Source: Zasmidium citrigriseum
Lineage: Eukaryota > Ascomycota > Dothideomycetes > Mycosphaerellales > Mycosphaerellaceae
NCBI GenBank assembly: GCA_002786025.1
Contig: NHNW01000010.1
Location: forward strand, 496,001-560,000
Length of the DNA stretch: 64,000 nt
Reading direction: 5' to 3'
Position numbers and translations under genes: made by a program. Below, piece by piece: positions 9,570 to 19,407 of the stretch; the first letter of the stretch is position 1, and the number at the start of each line of letters is the position of its first letter. Under the pieces are notes generated by a model that was not told where the DNA came from, ran no database searches, and saw only the letters and a program-made list of their open reading frames with translations.

Positions 9570-12438
9570 ATGTCCTCGGCGGCCTCCAATCCTCGCCGCC
9601 GCGCCGCCAGGCCCAGCGGGGATTCAGACATGACTCCCTCACTCATCGACTCCTTCCAGAACATGTCCATCCGCAAAGGTGACACCTTTCACCCCAACAC
9701 CAACACCAGCAAGAGCAGCTTCTGGGATCCTCTTGAGTCGACATCGTCGTCCAAGAGTGTGACTCGTTCCACAACCTCTCCTCAGGCTCTGGAAGACCTT
9801 CTGATCGGAGCGGGAGAGCGTCGTGTCGCCAACTTGCTCACTCGCGTGGATAAGGCTATCGCTGCTCAGTCCAAGGTCGCTCTGAGCAATGTCCTGAGCG
9901 AGCCCGAGGTCCTTCCCGTCCCAACCTTCACGGTGGATGGACCGGACGCTCATGAGTCCGCCCAGAAGACTCGCACGCGTCATCACAGCCACTCCTCGGA
10001 CAGTGGCCTCGGATCTTCTGTCGCTGACTCTACAGAGTCGGCTGAGTGTTCGTCGACATCCACGGCCAAGAACTCTACTCACACCGGCAAGTACTATTCT
10101 CTTCATTTCAAGCGTTGCGCTGACTGTGTCATAGCTACTGGAAAGTCTGGGAAGGGAAGACATTCGATGTCCACCATCTCGAATGCTTCTGACGAGGAGC
10201 GCGGCTTGAGCAAGTACGCCGCCGATCAGATCCACAAGCACATCGTTCAGCCAATCTTGGACGAGGAGTCACTGAAGGAATTCCACGGTCTTATCAAGAG
10301 TGTCCCATCCCGTATCGGAGACAAGGAGATCAAGACTCTTCGTGAGTTGGAAAAGACTCTCATTTTCCTCGCACCGGTAAGTCAACGCGTCCGTCAAGAT
10401 TCGGATGGCGCATTTACTCATGGGTGTTTTGGCGTAAAGGACTATTCGCGTTCTCCTTCGAAATACCTCCGCTTCTGCGAGCGAACGATCCGCGTTCTCC
10501 ACACGACTGTTACGACTCTTCACGAGTCCGACCAGCGAGCGCCGACCGATCGACCGTACACGCAAGGCTACTTTTTCGAATTGGTTGAGCAGGTTCGTTC
10601 TGGGTTTCTGACGCCTTCAGGCGCCGTGAAGCTTATTAACATCATCGCGCAGATTCGTAGATACGCCACTATTTTGGCTGCTACCCGAGCAAAGCAAGCA
10701 AAGGGCGAGAAATTGGGCCCGATGGATGCAACTGAGTAAGTTTTCCCCTTTGCCAGCAAGCTGTCCTTTCGTTGTGTCCGCATGTCTGGCGAGGTGAAGT
10801 ATGCGTGTCTCACTTCACTCGGACCCGTGCATTGAGTGAAGCGTCGTCTTTCACGCCTCAGGCATTGCTGCAGGGGCGACAATAGCAACGAGATCTATCG
10901 TTGCTATTGTCGGTATCGCAATTCACTCAATAGACAGCTGCATGGCTGCCTGCTGCTTGACGGTACTTAATCCTTTCCCCAACGCAACACTCGCCAGAGA
11001 CTTGCAACACCAGCAGCCATCGACAATGCCATCGACCGACATGCCACCAATGCTTCCGCCACCGTTACCGCCAATGCGAGACATGCAGCACAACACCGGT
11101 GAATCACGTGCTGACCACTTATGCAGGGATGAGCGTGTCTCGATCCATGGAGGCATGAGTCACAATGGCAAGCCGGCTGAGCTTGTTCGACACACCGCGG
11201 ACGGCAAAGTTATATCAGTAGCCACTGGCCAGCCTCTCTCTGAAGAAGAGATCGCATCTTCCTCTGCCGGTCCCATGCAGAAGAGACCAGCAGACGAAAT
11301 CGACGAAGATGACGCCCTCCGCTCCATGGCCCGGCGCAAGAAGAACGCCAAACCAGAGATCCATACCTGCGAGCTCTGCCAGAAGGAGTTCAAGCGCCCA
11401 TGTGACCTGACCAAGCACGTAAAGACGCATGAGCGTCCGTGGAAGTGTCCCCAAGAAGACTGCAAGTACTACGAGTACGGCTGGCCCACCGAGAAAGAGC
11501 GTGATCGCCACGTCAACGATAAGCATTCGTCAACGCCGTCGCTCTATCACTGCCTCTACAAGCCCTGCCCATACACATCGAAGCGTGAGTCGAACTGCAA
11601 GCAGCATATGGAGAAGGCTCACGGCTGGAACTACGTGCGTTCCAAGAGCAACGGCAAGGGTCGCGCCGACAACGGTGTTCGTCTGCAACAAGGCTCCGTT
11701 CCGCCGTCGCCAGCGTCGGCGATGCTCACACCCCTCACTCCCATCGCTCCTTCTCCATCAACCAACTCGATGTCCGAGGCTTCGCGCCGCGGCTCGATGG
11801 CACCACCACCCAGCGTTGGTCCAAGCAATTACGGCACTCCGTCCCTTACCCACCCATCACCTGACTTTGCCGGCCACTTCAACATGAATCTCGACTGGGA
11901 CTTCAATTTCAACGACATGGCTGCCTATCCGCAGTTGCCAATCACGCCAGCCACCAGCGAAGATCGCCGAACCTCAGACTCGCTCTCTTCCCACTCTGGC
12001 GCGTTCTTCGATACCAACTCGTTCGACGACGTCTCACCGAACGACTTCAACTTCGATAACTTCAACTTTGGCAACTTTGGGCTGAACTCATACACGCCAA
12101 ACTCGAGCGTTGCTGGTCCCAGCTCTGCCGCCGCTCCACAAGCTTCGCCCGGCGCCCAGATGGATCAGACGTTCACCAACGATGCCATGAACATCGACGA
12201 TAGCTACGGAGGCTACACCAGCGGTCCGAACCAAGACTTCACCTTGTTCGGTGCTACTGCTCCAGCGACCAGTGGCGACATGTTCCCATCCTTGCCGACC
12301 GAGAGCAGCTGGGGCAATCTCGACAACATGGGCTCCAACTTCGGCTCCCACTTCGACATGAACAACAATACGCCTGCCCTTCCAGTCGGAAGCTCCACTC
12401 TCGACGAGCTCTTTCCAGAGTTGAAGGAGCAGCGCTAA
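9570..12438 (+). CDS. C2H2 zinc-finger transcription factor
   Basis: Five exons (9570-10086, 10135-10376, 10440-10592, 10653-10735, 11127-12438) give about 768 residues. Introns at 10087, 10377 and 10593 are frame-preserving, so without splicing the region looks like one open frame that ends at 10739; the join to the finger exon is what makes it one gene. The N-terminus (MSSAASNPRRRAARP) and SLIDSFQNMSIRKG, the helical middle (LSKYAADQIHKHIVQPIL) and DERVSIHGGMSHNGKPAELV form an order I recall from one conserved ascomycete family. Three Cys2His2 fingers lie at about residues 410-500 (CELCQKEF, CPQEDCKYYEYGW, CLYKPCPY with HMEKAH). The C-terminus is Asn/Phe/Asp-rich and acidic, as in activation regions. 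It should act in the nucleus. The target genes are unknown. Confidence 0.8.
10877..10912. repeat. 15-bp perfect hairpin inside an intron
   Basis: The arms are CGACAATAGCAACGA at 10877-10891 and its exact reverse complement at 10898-10912, with loop GATCTA. It lies in the 391-base intron (10736-11126) of the C2H2 gene. A function is not shown by the sequence. Confidence 0.8.
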
Positions 12439-12950
12439 ATTGCGAAGCGATTGGACGGACATTACGACTTCAAAGAATTGATTATGACAGCACGGTTGAG
12501 ATGCGATTTCACAATCGAGATCCCCGGAATGACGATAAGAAGACTGAGAAGGGAAGTTTGCTTTTTGTAGCCGCTTACGGCACCTACATTGGTGAAGGAC
12601 GGCGCATGGGCAGTAAGCTCTGGACTTTACTCCTTCATAACAGACTGCGAAGGTTATGAGAAGATTGTATCATAGATAGCACGTATGGTCGCGATGCACC
12701 AGAAATGATATGGATGGATGAGCAACTCTGAATCTCTTCTCCGCTTTCTTGATTACTTCGTGAAGCTCGCAGTGGTCGGTAGACCATGTGCGACCATGGC
12801 GCTGGATCTTGTTGACGACTTCCACCTCAACGACTCCCACACTGTCGAAATGGCTCTGAATTTCGACCTTCTTAATCTACGGGCTCTACATCTTGTTATG
12901 CACGACTTGCATCAGTAGCCAAAGTTGTCCCATCGACACCAGCTTCAGCC
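12439..12950. other. Intergenic, same-strand genes
   Basis: This is the 3' flank of the C2H2 gene and the promoter of the next gene. A 66-codon ORF at 12718 has no features. Nothing else is seen. Confidence 0.4.
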
Positions 12951-14462
12951 ATGCTCGCAAGCAATATGACCACTTCCAACAACTCCCCTTTCGGGGACGA
13001 GCACGTCGCAGCCTCACCAGAGTACTCACCACCAAAGTATGAAGAACCCAGAGACCGCCACGCCCTCCCTCCCTCCATCGAAGCCAAGAACAGACGCCAT
13101 ACAACTGGATCCCCTTTGTCGCCCAGCGCTCCCACCATGCCAGCGATGCACCGAAGAGCCACAGTCGACGAAGTCATTGCTCAAGACGCTTCACCACCGC
13201 CTTCGATCCGCGAGGGCGATGTCGAGAGTGTACACTCAGTGGTCGCGACTTGTATCGAGATGGAAATGGCGGAGGTCGATGATGTGAATGAGGGAGAGAA
13301 CTCCCCGTTGTTTCGTATGCCGAATTATGGGGTTTTCGGTGGGGAGCTTGTCAGGGTTAAGGCTAGGGAGGTTGTTCCTGAGCAGAACGATGAGGAGGCG
13401 AGGAAGAAGCGGGAGAGTCGTCGTAAGAGGAAGGCTTCGCAGCGGATGAGCCAGACGTTTGAGACTGTCGTTGGAATTGGTAGGAATTGGAAAAGAAGGA
13501 TGTCGTCGTTGTGGTCGAAGGATGGTGGTGATAAGAGAAAGGATTCGAGATATGTGAATCTTGACAGTGAGGAGCATGAGCAAGCGGCCGCGAGGATGAT
13601 GCCCAACACTTTCGTTGATGATGGTGACGACGAGGGTTCCCGACGGAACAGTGTTGGCCAGCTGAAGTCGACGCCGAATAATCCCTATCCAGGTGCTCCG
13701 TGGTTCCTCGCACAACATCTGCGCAAGCAACGACGATCTAGGCGCACGAGCGCACACTGGACGCCCGTTAGTCACGATGCCAGATCCACAGCCGCGCTTG
13801 TTGATTTCGATATGTCGCAGCAGGCCGTTGCGCATTCGTTCATCGGTGGCGATCAATCTGGTGTTGCGGCTATGACTTCCCTGGACTCTAGACGCTTTCT
13901 TACGGCTCTGGAAGTCGGTGCCTCCGGGGCGATCGATTCTGACGACGAGGATGACGGTACGAGGACTCCAACGGCAGCAAGACCACAAGGCTCCTCTTTG
14001 GCGGACTCGACGTGCAATCTGTCGGACCACCTCAGCAGAGCTATGCACCTTGGAAGATTCGATCCTGACAGAGTGTCACGACGATTCGCTGGCGAAGATC
14101 CTCAGGCAGAGCAAGAGCAGCAAAAAAGCCCATTCGATGATGATGCAGTCTTGGTTGAGACTCCACGGGCTACCAACGATGGTGCTGATGTTGATGACGA
14201 GGATGACAACACCACAATCGGGCCCGACGATTTTCATTCCTGCCACGAGATAATTCCCCCCTCCGGCGAGGAGCAGCGACCGAAGAGATGGTTCTCCTGG
14301 TTTAGGGGCAGCCGATCTTCGCAGCCACGGGAGCCGAGACCAAGTGTTGCCAACGCTCAAGAGGCAGAGCAGGGACAATACAGTGTGTTCGGCACTCAAT
14401 TTGCGCAGGTTGCTGGCGTCGTTGGGCCTTCGACGTACCTGTCTTATCCCTTCATGTTGTGA
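12951..14462 (+). CDS. Hypothetical disordered basic/acidic protein
   Basis: The gene is a single exon of 503 codons starting at an ATG (MLASNMTTSNNSPFG). I do not recognise the family. The first 90 residues are Pro/Ser-rich. A strongly basic block (ARKKRESRRKRKASQ) could be a nuclear localisation signal. Acidic runs (DSDDEDDGT, DVDDEDDNT) and a late motif KRWFSWFRGSRSS follow. No transmembrane segment or signal peptide is present. Codon use looks like its neighbours and the frame is uninterrupted. The stop codon region overlaps the 3' end of the minus-strand gene by 11 bases. Confidence 0.65.
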   Translation: MLASNMTTSNNSPFGDEHVAASPEYSPPKYEEPRDRHALPPSIEAKNRRHTTGSPLSPSAPTMPAMHRRATVDEVIAQDASPPPSIREGDVESVHSVVATCIEMEMAEVDDVNEGENSPLFRMPNYGVFGGELVRVKAREVVPEQNDEEARKKRESRRKRKASQRMSQTFETVVGIGRNWKRRMSSLWSKDGGDKRKDSRYVNLDSEEHEQAAARMMPNTFVDDGDDEGSRRNSVGQLKSTPNNPYPGAPWFLAQHLRKQRRSRRTSAHWTPVSHDARSTAALVDFDMSQQAVAHSFIGGDQSGVAAMTSLDSRRFLTALEVGASGAIDSDDEDDGTRTPTAARPQGSSLADSTCNLSDHLSRAMHLGRFDPDRVSRRFAGEDPQAEQEQQKSPFDDDAVLVETPRATNDGADVDDEDDNTTIGPDDFHSCHEIIPPSGEEQRPKRWFSWFRGSRSSQPREPRPSVANAQEAEQGQYSVFGTQFAQVAGVVGPSTYLSYPFML

Positions 14463-16031
14463 GAGGCGATAATATCTCTTTGTTCTGAAAGTCTGGCACC
14501 TCTGGCAGTATGACCGGTGGACTGGATATCGTCGGCTTTGACTCCACTTCTTCGCCCTTAAAACGCTGCAGGAGTGCCACGTTCCATGATTGAAATTTCC
14601 TTGCACTTTCTGGGAGGAGCTGTGCGCTCTGGACGAGCAACTTTCGGAGAAGATCCATCTCATCAGGTGGAAGCTCGAGCTCGCCTTCTGATAGAGCTTG
14701 TCGATTCAGGTTGCCTGCTGCTTGAGGAGTAACAACGCTATCGACCCAGAGTATCTTGGTGGCTCGAATGGGCTCAGGTTCACTGGCAGCCGAAGAAGAT
14801 ACGTTGATGTCCGGAGTGAAGATCCAGAGCTTGAGAGCGTTCTGGTCGGAAGCGGTATTTGTGATCGAGAATTTGCGGACGCCTTGGCTGTCGATGGAGG
14901 ACAACAGATGGCACGACAGCCACTTCTCGGCCTCGTGTGACACGAAAGGCGAATTTGTTGTGGGTGATAGGGACAGATGTGCCTTTCGAAGCTTGTAGCC
15001 ACCGCTGGAAGAGTGCAGCTGGCCCATGACGGTGTGGCACGAATGACATTGGAGAGCATCATCTTGGTTGGAGGATGAGGAGGAAGATTGTGACTGTAGA
15101 AACAGAAATCAGCTTTGAATTGCGATGCTATACATCTACTGACAATGCTGTAAGTGGTATGTATCAAGCTTAAATCCCGCCTGGTCCATGAGCTCCTAGA
15201 CGTGGCAGTGAAACGCAAGACGGCGACAACGCTTTCAGTCAGGAAAACCGTGAAGGTTAACTCCAACACCCAGACGCGTCTTTTGATCTTGGACATTTGT
15301 ATCCCGAACCTTCCCTGTATACTGACCTTGCGGCCTGGAAGGCCCGGTTCTTGAATGTCCGTAATGTCCGTGGTGATCGAGGTGGAAAAGGAAAGGCAAA
15401 GACAAGAAATAGAGGAAGATGCGCCTACCACAACGTTCTCGCAATCTTCTGCCGCGAGTACCAAGTCGACTGGGTCGACCATACCGACACCAGGCCCAAG
15501 CGCAAGTTTGCTGTCAGCGGAGTAGCCTTTCTGCGGCGCTGAGTGGCCGTGGTCGTGTGGCACATCAGGTCGATGGCAATGCCAGAAGTCCATCATCTCA
15601 GCCCAGTTCTCTGATGGCAGATCCTTCCAGATCTTGACTCGGCCACGGTTTATTACGACCGCATCGCAAGTCTTGCAGGCGATCTCGGTATCAGAAGTCA
15701 GCGCCGTGGCACTCCAAGGTACGACGTGAGTGTCTTCGAGGCTGCCGTTGGTCAAAAGCCCACTAGCACCAGGCTTCTCTTGAAGCGACACTCGGAAGCC
15801 GAGGTCCTTGGTTGGAGCGGCTGGTATGGTCAATGTTGCATTGTTGGGTCCGCCTGGAACTTGGATGGGCAGCTTTATGCTGGCCACTTCGCCCTCGTGC
15901 GCTAAAGTCAGTGAACTGCCGTCGGCGGAAAGAGTGGCGTTGGTCTGCTGGTTGGATACAGTCGACAGCGACGCCTGAATAGACAGAGTGCGGATGTTGA
16001 CGAGGTGCTCCGCGTACAGGTGGATGGTCAT
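14452..16031 (-). CDS. IPA1/UBE3D-like E2-binding protein (HECT_2 family)
   Basis: Exons 16031-15429 and 15093-14452 with an intron at 15428-15094 give about 414 residues. In the family, the protein binds ubiquitin-conjugating enzymes and is linked to mRNA 3'-end processing and to ubiquitylation. Seen here are ACKTCDAVV near residue 117, the family motif SENWAEMMDFWHCHRP near 138-153 and a later CHSCHTVMG cysteine/histidine cluster, consistent with metal binding. The C-terminus has the helix LPPDEMDLLRKLLVQSAQLLPES. The intron is long (335 bases) for this window, so a small internal exon may have been missed. The gene is divergent from the Erg26-like gene and overlaps the neighbouring gene's 3' end. 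Confidence 0.75.
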
Positions 16032-16349
16032 GGTTGAGGGAATGTGGTTGAAGCGAAGAAGGTGAGGTCGAAGTTGGAAAGAACTGGCAAGAGCAGTGGC
16101 AGGGATCATCGCGCGCTAAAAAGTCGGGGTGGTTCGACATTTCGCCGACATTGGCACCAAGCACCAGAGGCCACGAGGAGCAAGAGGAGTTACATCCTTC
16201 GCCCACGCACACGACCACCCGCGCCGCCAGAACGACTGCGACTACCACCGACAGCGACTCACGAAGAGTGCCGAAGCTCTTCTCGTCGAATCGTCGAACA
16301 CCATTTTCAAGGCGATTGCTCCGTCGGACTCCTCTCCTCCACAATCGCC
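16032..16349. promoter_or_regulatory. Shared divergent promoter
   Basis: Only 318 bases separate the ATG of the IPA1/UBE3D-like gene from the ATG of the Erg26-like gene, so both promoters must lie here. The plus-strand frame stays open through this region but the family start is at 16350. Confidence 0.5.
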
Positions 16350-17504
16350 ATGGCAGACAGCGAGAAACAAATCAGGTCACTGGGCCATGTTCTGGTCACC
16401 GGCGGGTCAGGTTTCTTGGGAAATCACATTGTGTCGTTGCTGGCATCACGGAAAGCATGCTCGAAGATCACAGTCCTCGACCTGAAGCAACCAGCAAACC
16501 CTGTCGAGGGAGTCAATTACGAAAAGGGCGACCTGACCGATTACGATGCGATGCTTAAGTTCTTCGGGAAGAATAAGTTCGACGGAATTGTACATACGGC
16601 TAGTCCGCTCATGACGGCCAGCAGTAATAGAGATCTGGCATACAAAGTCAATGTGGAAGGCACGAAGAACCTCGTCAAGGTTGCACAAGAGACTGGAGTC
16701 AAGGCATTTGTCTACACGAGCTCTGCCAGTGTCATTCATGATACCACGAGCGACCTGATCAATGCCAACGAGACGTATCCTCTCATCATGGGCAAGGAGC
16801 AGCCGGAATACTATACCACGACTAAGGCGCAAGCAGAAATGCACGTCCTTGCTGCGAATCGCTCTTCGGCATACCCGAAGTTCCTTACCACCGCCATTCG
16901 ACCCTCGGCTATGTTTGGAGAAGGAGACGTGCAGCTCATCCCACCAGGCTTGAGCGCCTACTACAGAGGCCAGACGAAGTTCCAGATTGGCGACAACGAG
17001 AACCTGTTCGACTTTACCGAGATCACCAACGTTGCTCATGCGCATCACCTTGCGCTCGCAGCGTTGATGGCCACTAGGGAGCGGGAGGACGGCGGCATGG
17101 CAGCGCCACTCGATCATGAGAAGGTTGACGGCGAAGCGTTCTTCATTACCAACGATGCTCCTGTCTACTTCTTCGACTTTGCACGCATGTGCTGGGCAGC
17201 TGCAGGGGATAAAACGACCCCAGAGCAAGTTTGGGTGTTGAGCAAGGACTTTGGTCTATTCATTGCGACGTTGATGGAGTGGATCTTCTTCTTGTTCAGA
17301 CTAGGCAAGCCGAACCTGACCAGACGGGAAGTGAGATACACATGTATGACGAGATACTACAACATCGACAAGGCGAAGAGGAGACTGGGGTACAGGCCGC
17401 TCGTGAAGCTGGACGAAGGAATACGGAAGGGTGTTGCAGATGCGTTGTATCGAGGAGTCGTCGTTGGACAACCGCCGGAGCTCAAAGGGAAGAAAATACA
17501 GTAG
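16350..17504 (+). CDS. ERG26: Sterol C-4 decarboxylase-type 3-beta-hydroxysteroid dehydrogenase (Erg26-like)
   Basis: This is a single exon of 384 codons. In yeast the enzyme oxidises and decarboxylates 4-carboxysterol intermediates with NAD(P) at the ER, working with Erg25 and Erg27 in ergosterol synthesis. The Rossmann motif TGGSGFLG is at residues 17-24 and the catalytic YxxxK (YTTTK) near 154-158, with TSSAS a short way before. The C-terminal hydrophobic helix (FIATLMEWIFFLFRLG) followed by RYYNIDKAKRRLGYRP is typical of this subfamily. The start at 16350 (MADSEKQIRSLG) is chosen because upstream in-frame sequence is 5' leader. Length fits the family. It could instead be a related 3-beta-HSD, but the whole pattern favours Erg26. 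Confidence 0.85.
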   Translation: MADSEKQIRSLGHVLVTGGSGFLGNHIVSLLASRKACSKITVLDLKQPANPVEGVNYEKGDLTDYDAMLKFFGKNKFDGIVHTASPLMTASSNRDLAYKVNVEGTKNLVKVAQETGVKAFVYTSSASVIHDTTSDLINANETYPLIMGKEQPEYYTTTKAQAEMHVLAANRSSAYPKFLTTAIRPSAMFGEGDVQLIPPGLSAYYRGQTKFQIGDNENLFDFTEITNVAHAHHLALAALMATREREDGGMAAPLDHEKVDGEAFFITNDAPVYFFDFARMCWAAAGDKTTPEQVWVLSKDFGLFIATLMEWIFFLFRLGKPNLTRREVRYTCMTRYYNIDKAKRRLGYRPLVKLDEGIRKGVADALYRGVVVGQPPELKGKKIQ

Positions 17505-17719
17505 TGTTGCATCAGAAGGGCAACTGTCATCGATAGTATTTAATTGTACAGCATCATGAAACCTTACTCGGAGACGCTATAGCATGTGATTATTCGAGAA
17601 GCTCTCGGTAAGCTGAGCTGCTAGCCAAATTTCGACATGACGTGCAAGGATGCAAACTCTTCTCACTGGAACATGGTCGTTGGTCAAGTTCAATTCCTTT
17701 CCACATCTGAAGAGCCATT

Positions 17720-18913
17720 ATGGACGATTTGAGCCGACTGCTCCTGCCGGTACTAGAGCGGCGACTCAGCCAACACATCCGCGGCATCGATCTGGGATCG
17801 ATATCTCGCGTTTCAGCGAGCAGACTTCAGAACACTGGTCTCCCCAACATCAGTTCGATCGAGCTTGTTTCCAGCTCTTCATTTGAACAAGAGTACGATG
17901 AGCTATACAAGGCGAACTTCCATGGCGGCGAACGGGAACGATCTGATTTGATCATCACCCGTTTGCAAGACGATGCAGAAGGCCTACGACCAGACCTTGC
18001 CCCTTACCGTATCATCGGCGTTCGAGATCGTTCCGGCCGGGTCGCTGGAGGCGCTCAGTTTTCGGTCCTCTTCCTGAACGATGGCAAGCATGCCGTGCCG
18101 TATCTGCAGTACATCTACGTTCGCCCCGAGAACCGACGACAGGATCTGAGCGAATTGATGCACACGTTGACACTTGCTGTGGCCATGGCAGATGCAGCGA
18201 AAAGAAAATCCGCACAAGGAATCACAGTCCCATTCACCCTTTTCGAGACCGAACCTCCCGTCCACGGCGCGAACGAAGACAAACGTGCAGTAGCGGCCGA
18301 ACGGACAAAGATCCACTCGAAAAGCGGCAGCGTTGCTCTCATGCTTCGACGAAAGGATGATGACCGAGTACTCAGTGCGCATGTCCAGCCGGGCTTGGAG
18401 ATTGGCGATCCGCCGCTCACGTACGTTTGGGCGCTTCGAGCGAATCCAGCACGGCGGCTAGAGCTGCGAGACGACGAGATGGGGAAAGCGGTCGTCGCGG
18501 CGTATTATCAGAGCCTAAGGGATGAAGGCTTTCCGGAGGAGAATATTGCTCTTGCTGAGCGGATGGTGGAGGCAAGGTATAGGGGGAGTGAGTTTCTGCT
18601 TATGCCTTTGGGGGAGGTGACGAGGGAGATGTATGTTGATATAGATAGGACTGATGAAGGAGAGAACTTGAAGACCTACATTCTTTGTACAGTTCATGCC
18701 GACTGTAAGCAGCAGAGGCTCGTTCTAGTCGCCGGAGAGAGATCTCCAGGATGGCGAACTGGCGCTGCATGCAGCACCAAGTTGAGGCTTGATGAATGCG
18801 TGGATGAACGCCCATTTCCGACGCAGACATTCGACGTCTCCTTAAGCTTGAGTTCTGGCTTCATGCACCCAGTCTTCTACCACCGCGCTCGTGTCAAGCC
18901 TCGGCGGCGATGA
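17720..18913 (+). CDS. Uncharacterised protein with GNAT-like segment
   Basis: This single ORF has 397 codons and an ATG start. The stretch GGAQFSVLFL then VPYLQYIYVRPENRRQDLS and a following helix resembles the beta4-alpha3 core of GNAT acyltransferases, which bind acetyl-CoA; the usual R/Q-x-x-G-x-G/A loop is not clear, so the assignment is tentative. It has no signal peptide or membrane segment. The last 80 residues are Cys- and Ser-containing and less protein-like, so a 3' intron or an earlier stop cannot be excluded. It follows the Erg26-like gene by 215 bases on the same strand. Confidence 0.6.
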   Translation: MDDLSRLLLPVLERRLSQHIRGIDLGSISRVSASRLQNTGLPNISSIELVSSSSFEQEYDELYKANFHGGERERSDLIITRLQDDAEGLRPDLAPYRIIGVRDRSGRVAGGAQFSVLFLNDGKHAVPYLQYIYVRPENRRQDLSELMHTLTLAVAMADAAKRKSAQGITVPFTLFETEPPVHGANEDKRAVAAERTKIHSKSGSVALMLRRKDDDRVLSAHVQPGLEIGDPPLTYVWALRANPARRLELRDDEMGKAVVAAYYQSLRDEGFPEENIALAERMVEARYRGSEFLLMPLGEVTREMYVDIDRTDEGENLKTYILCTVHADCKQQRLVLVAGERSPGWRTGAACSTKLRLDECVDERPFPTQTFDVSLSLSSGFMHPVFYHRARVKPRRR

Positions 18914-19407
18914 TTGCGATTCTGCATGGTTCATGGGGTAGTGCGGAATTTATGCTCCATGGTATGCGGCCTGCGGGTTCCTGCATTAGAGAGGGCGGGA
19001 ACACGTGGAGGGCTGGTGATGAAATAGCAACGCATTGAGTGCGACTTCAGGTTCGAGCTGTATGCCAATTGCAAATTGATATGAGTGAAAGATGAGGATG
19101 GGAGTTTTCATGTGAAAGTTGAAGGGTGAAGCGGAGGTTTGACCAGTGAGGTTACAAAATAGAGTTTCATGGATCGCGACTGCCGTGGTGTTTCAAGATC
19201 CTGGTCCTTGCCAACCCAAGCGCCGCTCCCTTCATGCAGGGGCGACGCGAGTGTTTACCTTCTTCTGCTCCTGCGCGCGACATCCTTGCGTGCAACAAGA
19301 ACCTGCTTCTCCTCCGTCTTCACACCCGGCGCAAACAAACAAACAACCCACCTCCGCCTCGACCCCGCTTGCCCACCACGCCGGCCCTCTGAACATCACC
19401 GAACATC
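18914..19407. promoter_or_regulatory. Intergenic, leader of the NTF2-like gene
   Basis: The stretch ends in a C/T-rich leader containing a short CAAA repeat (near 19331-19345) before the ATG at 19408. There is no gene. Confidence 0.4.

Noticed and set aside
13236..14048. 270-codon antisense ORF
   Set aside because: It lies opposite a 503-codon gene and has Arg/Ile/Ser-rich composition typical of a reverse-complement shadow.
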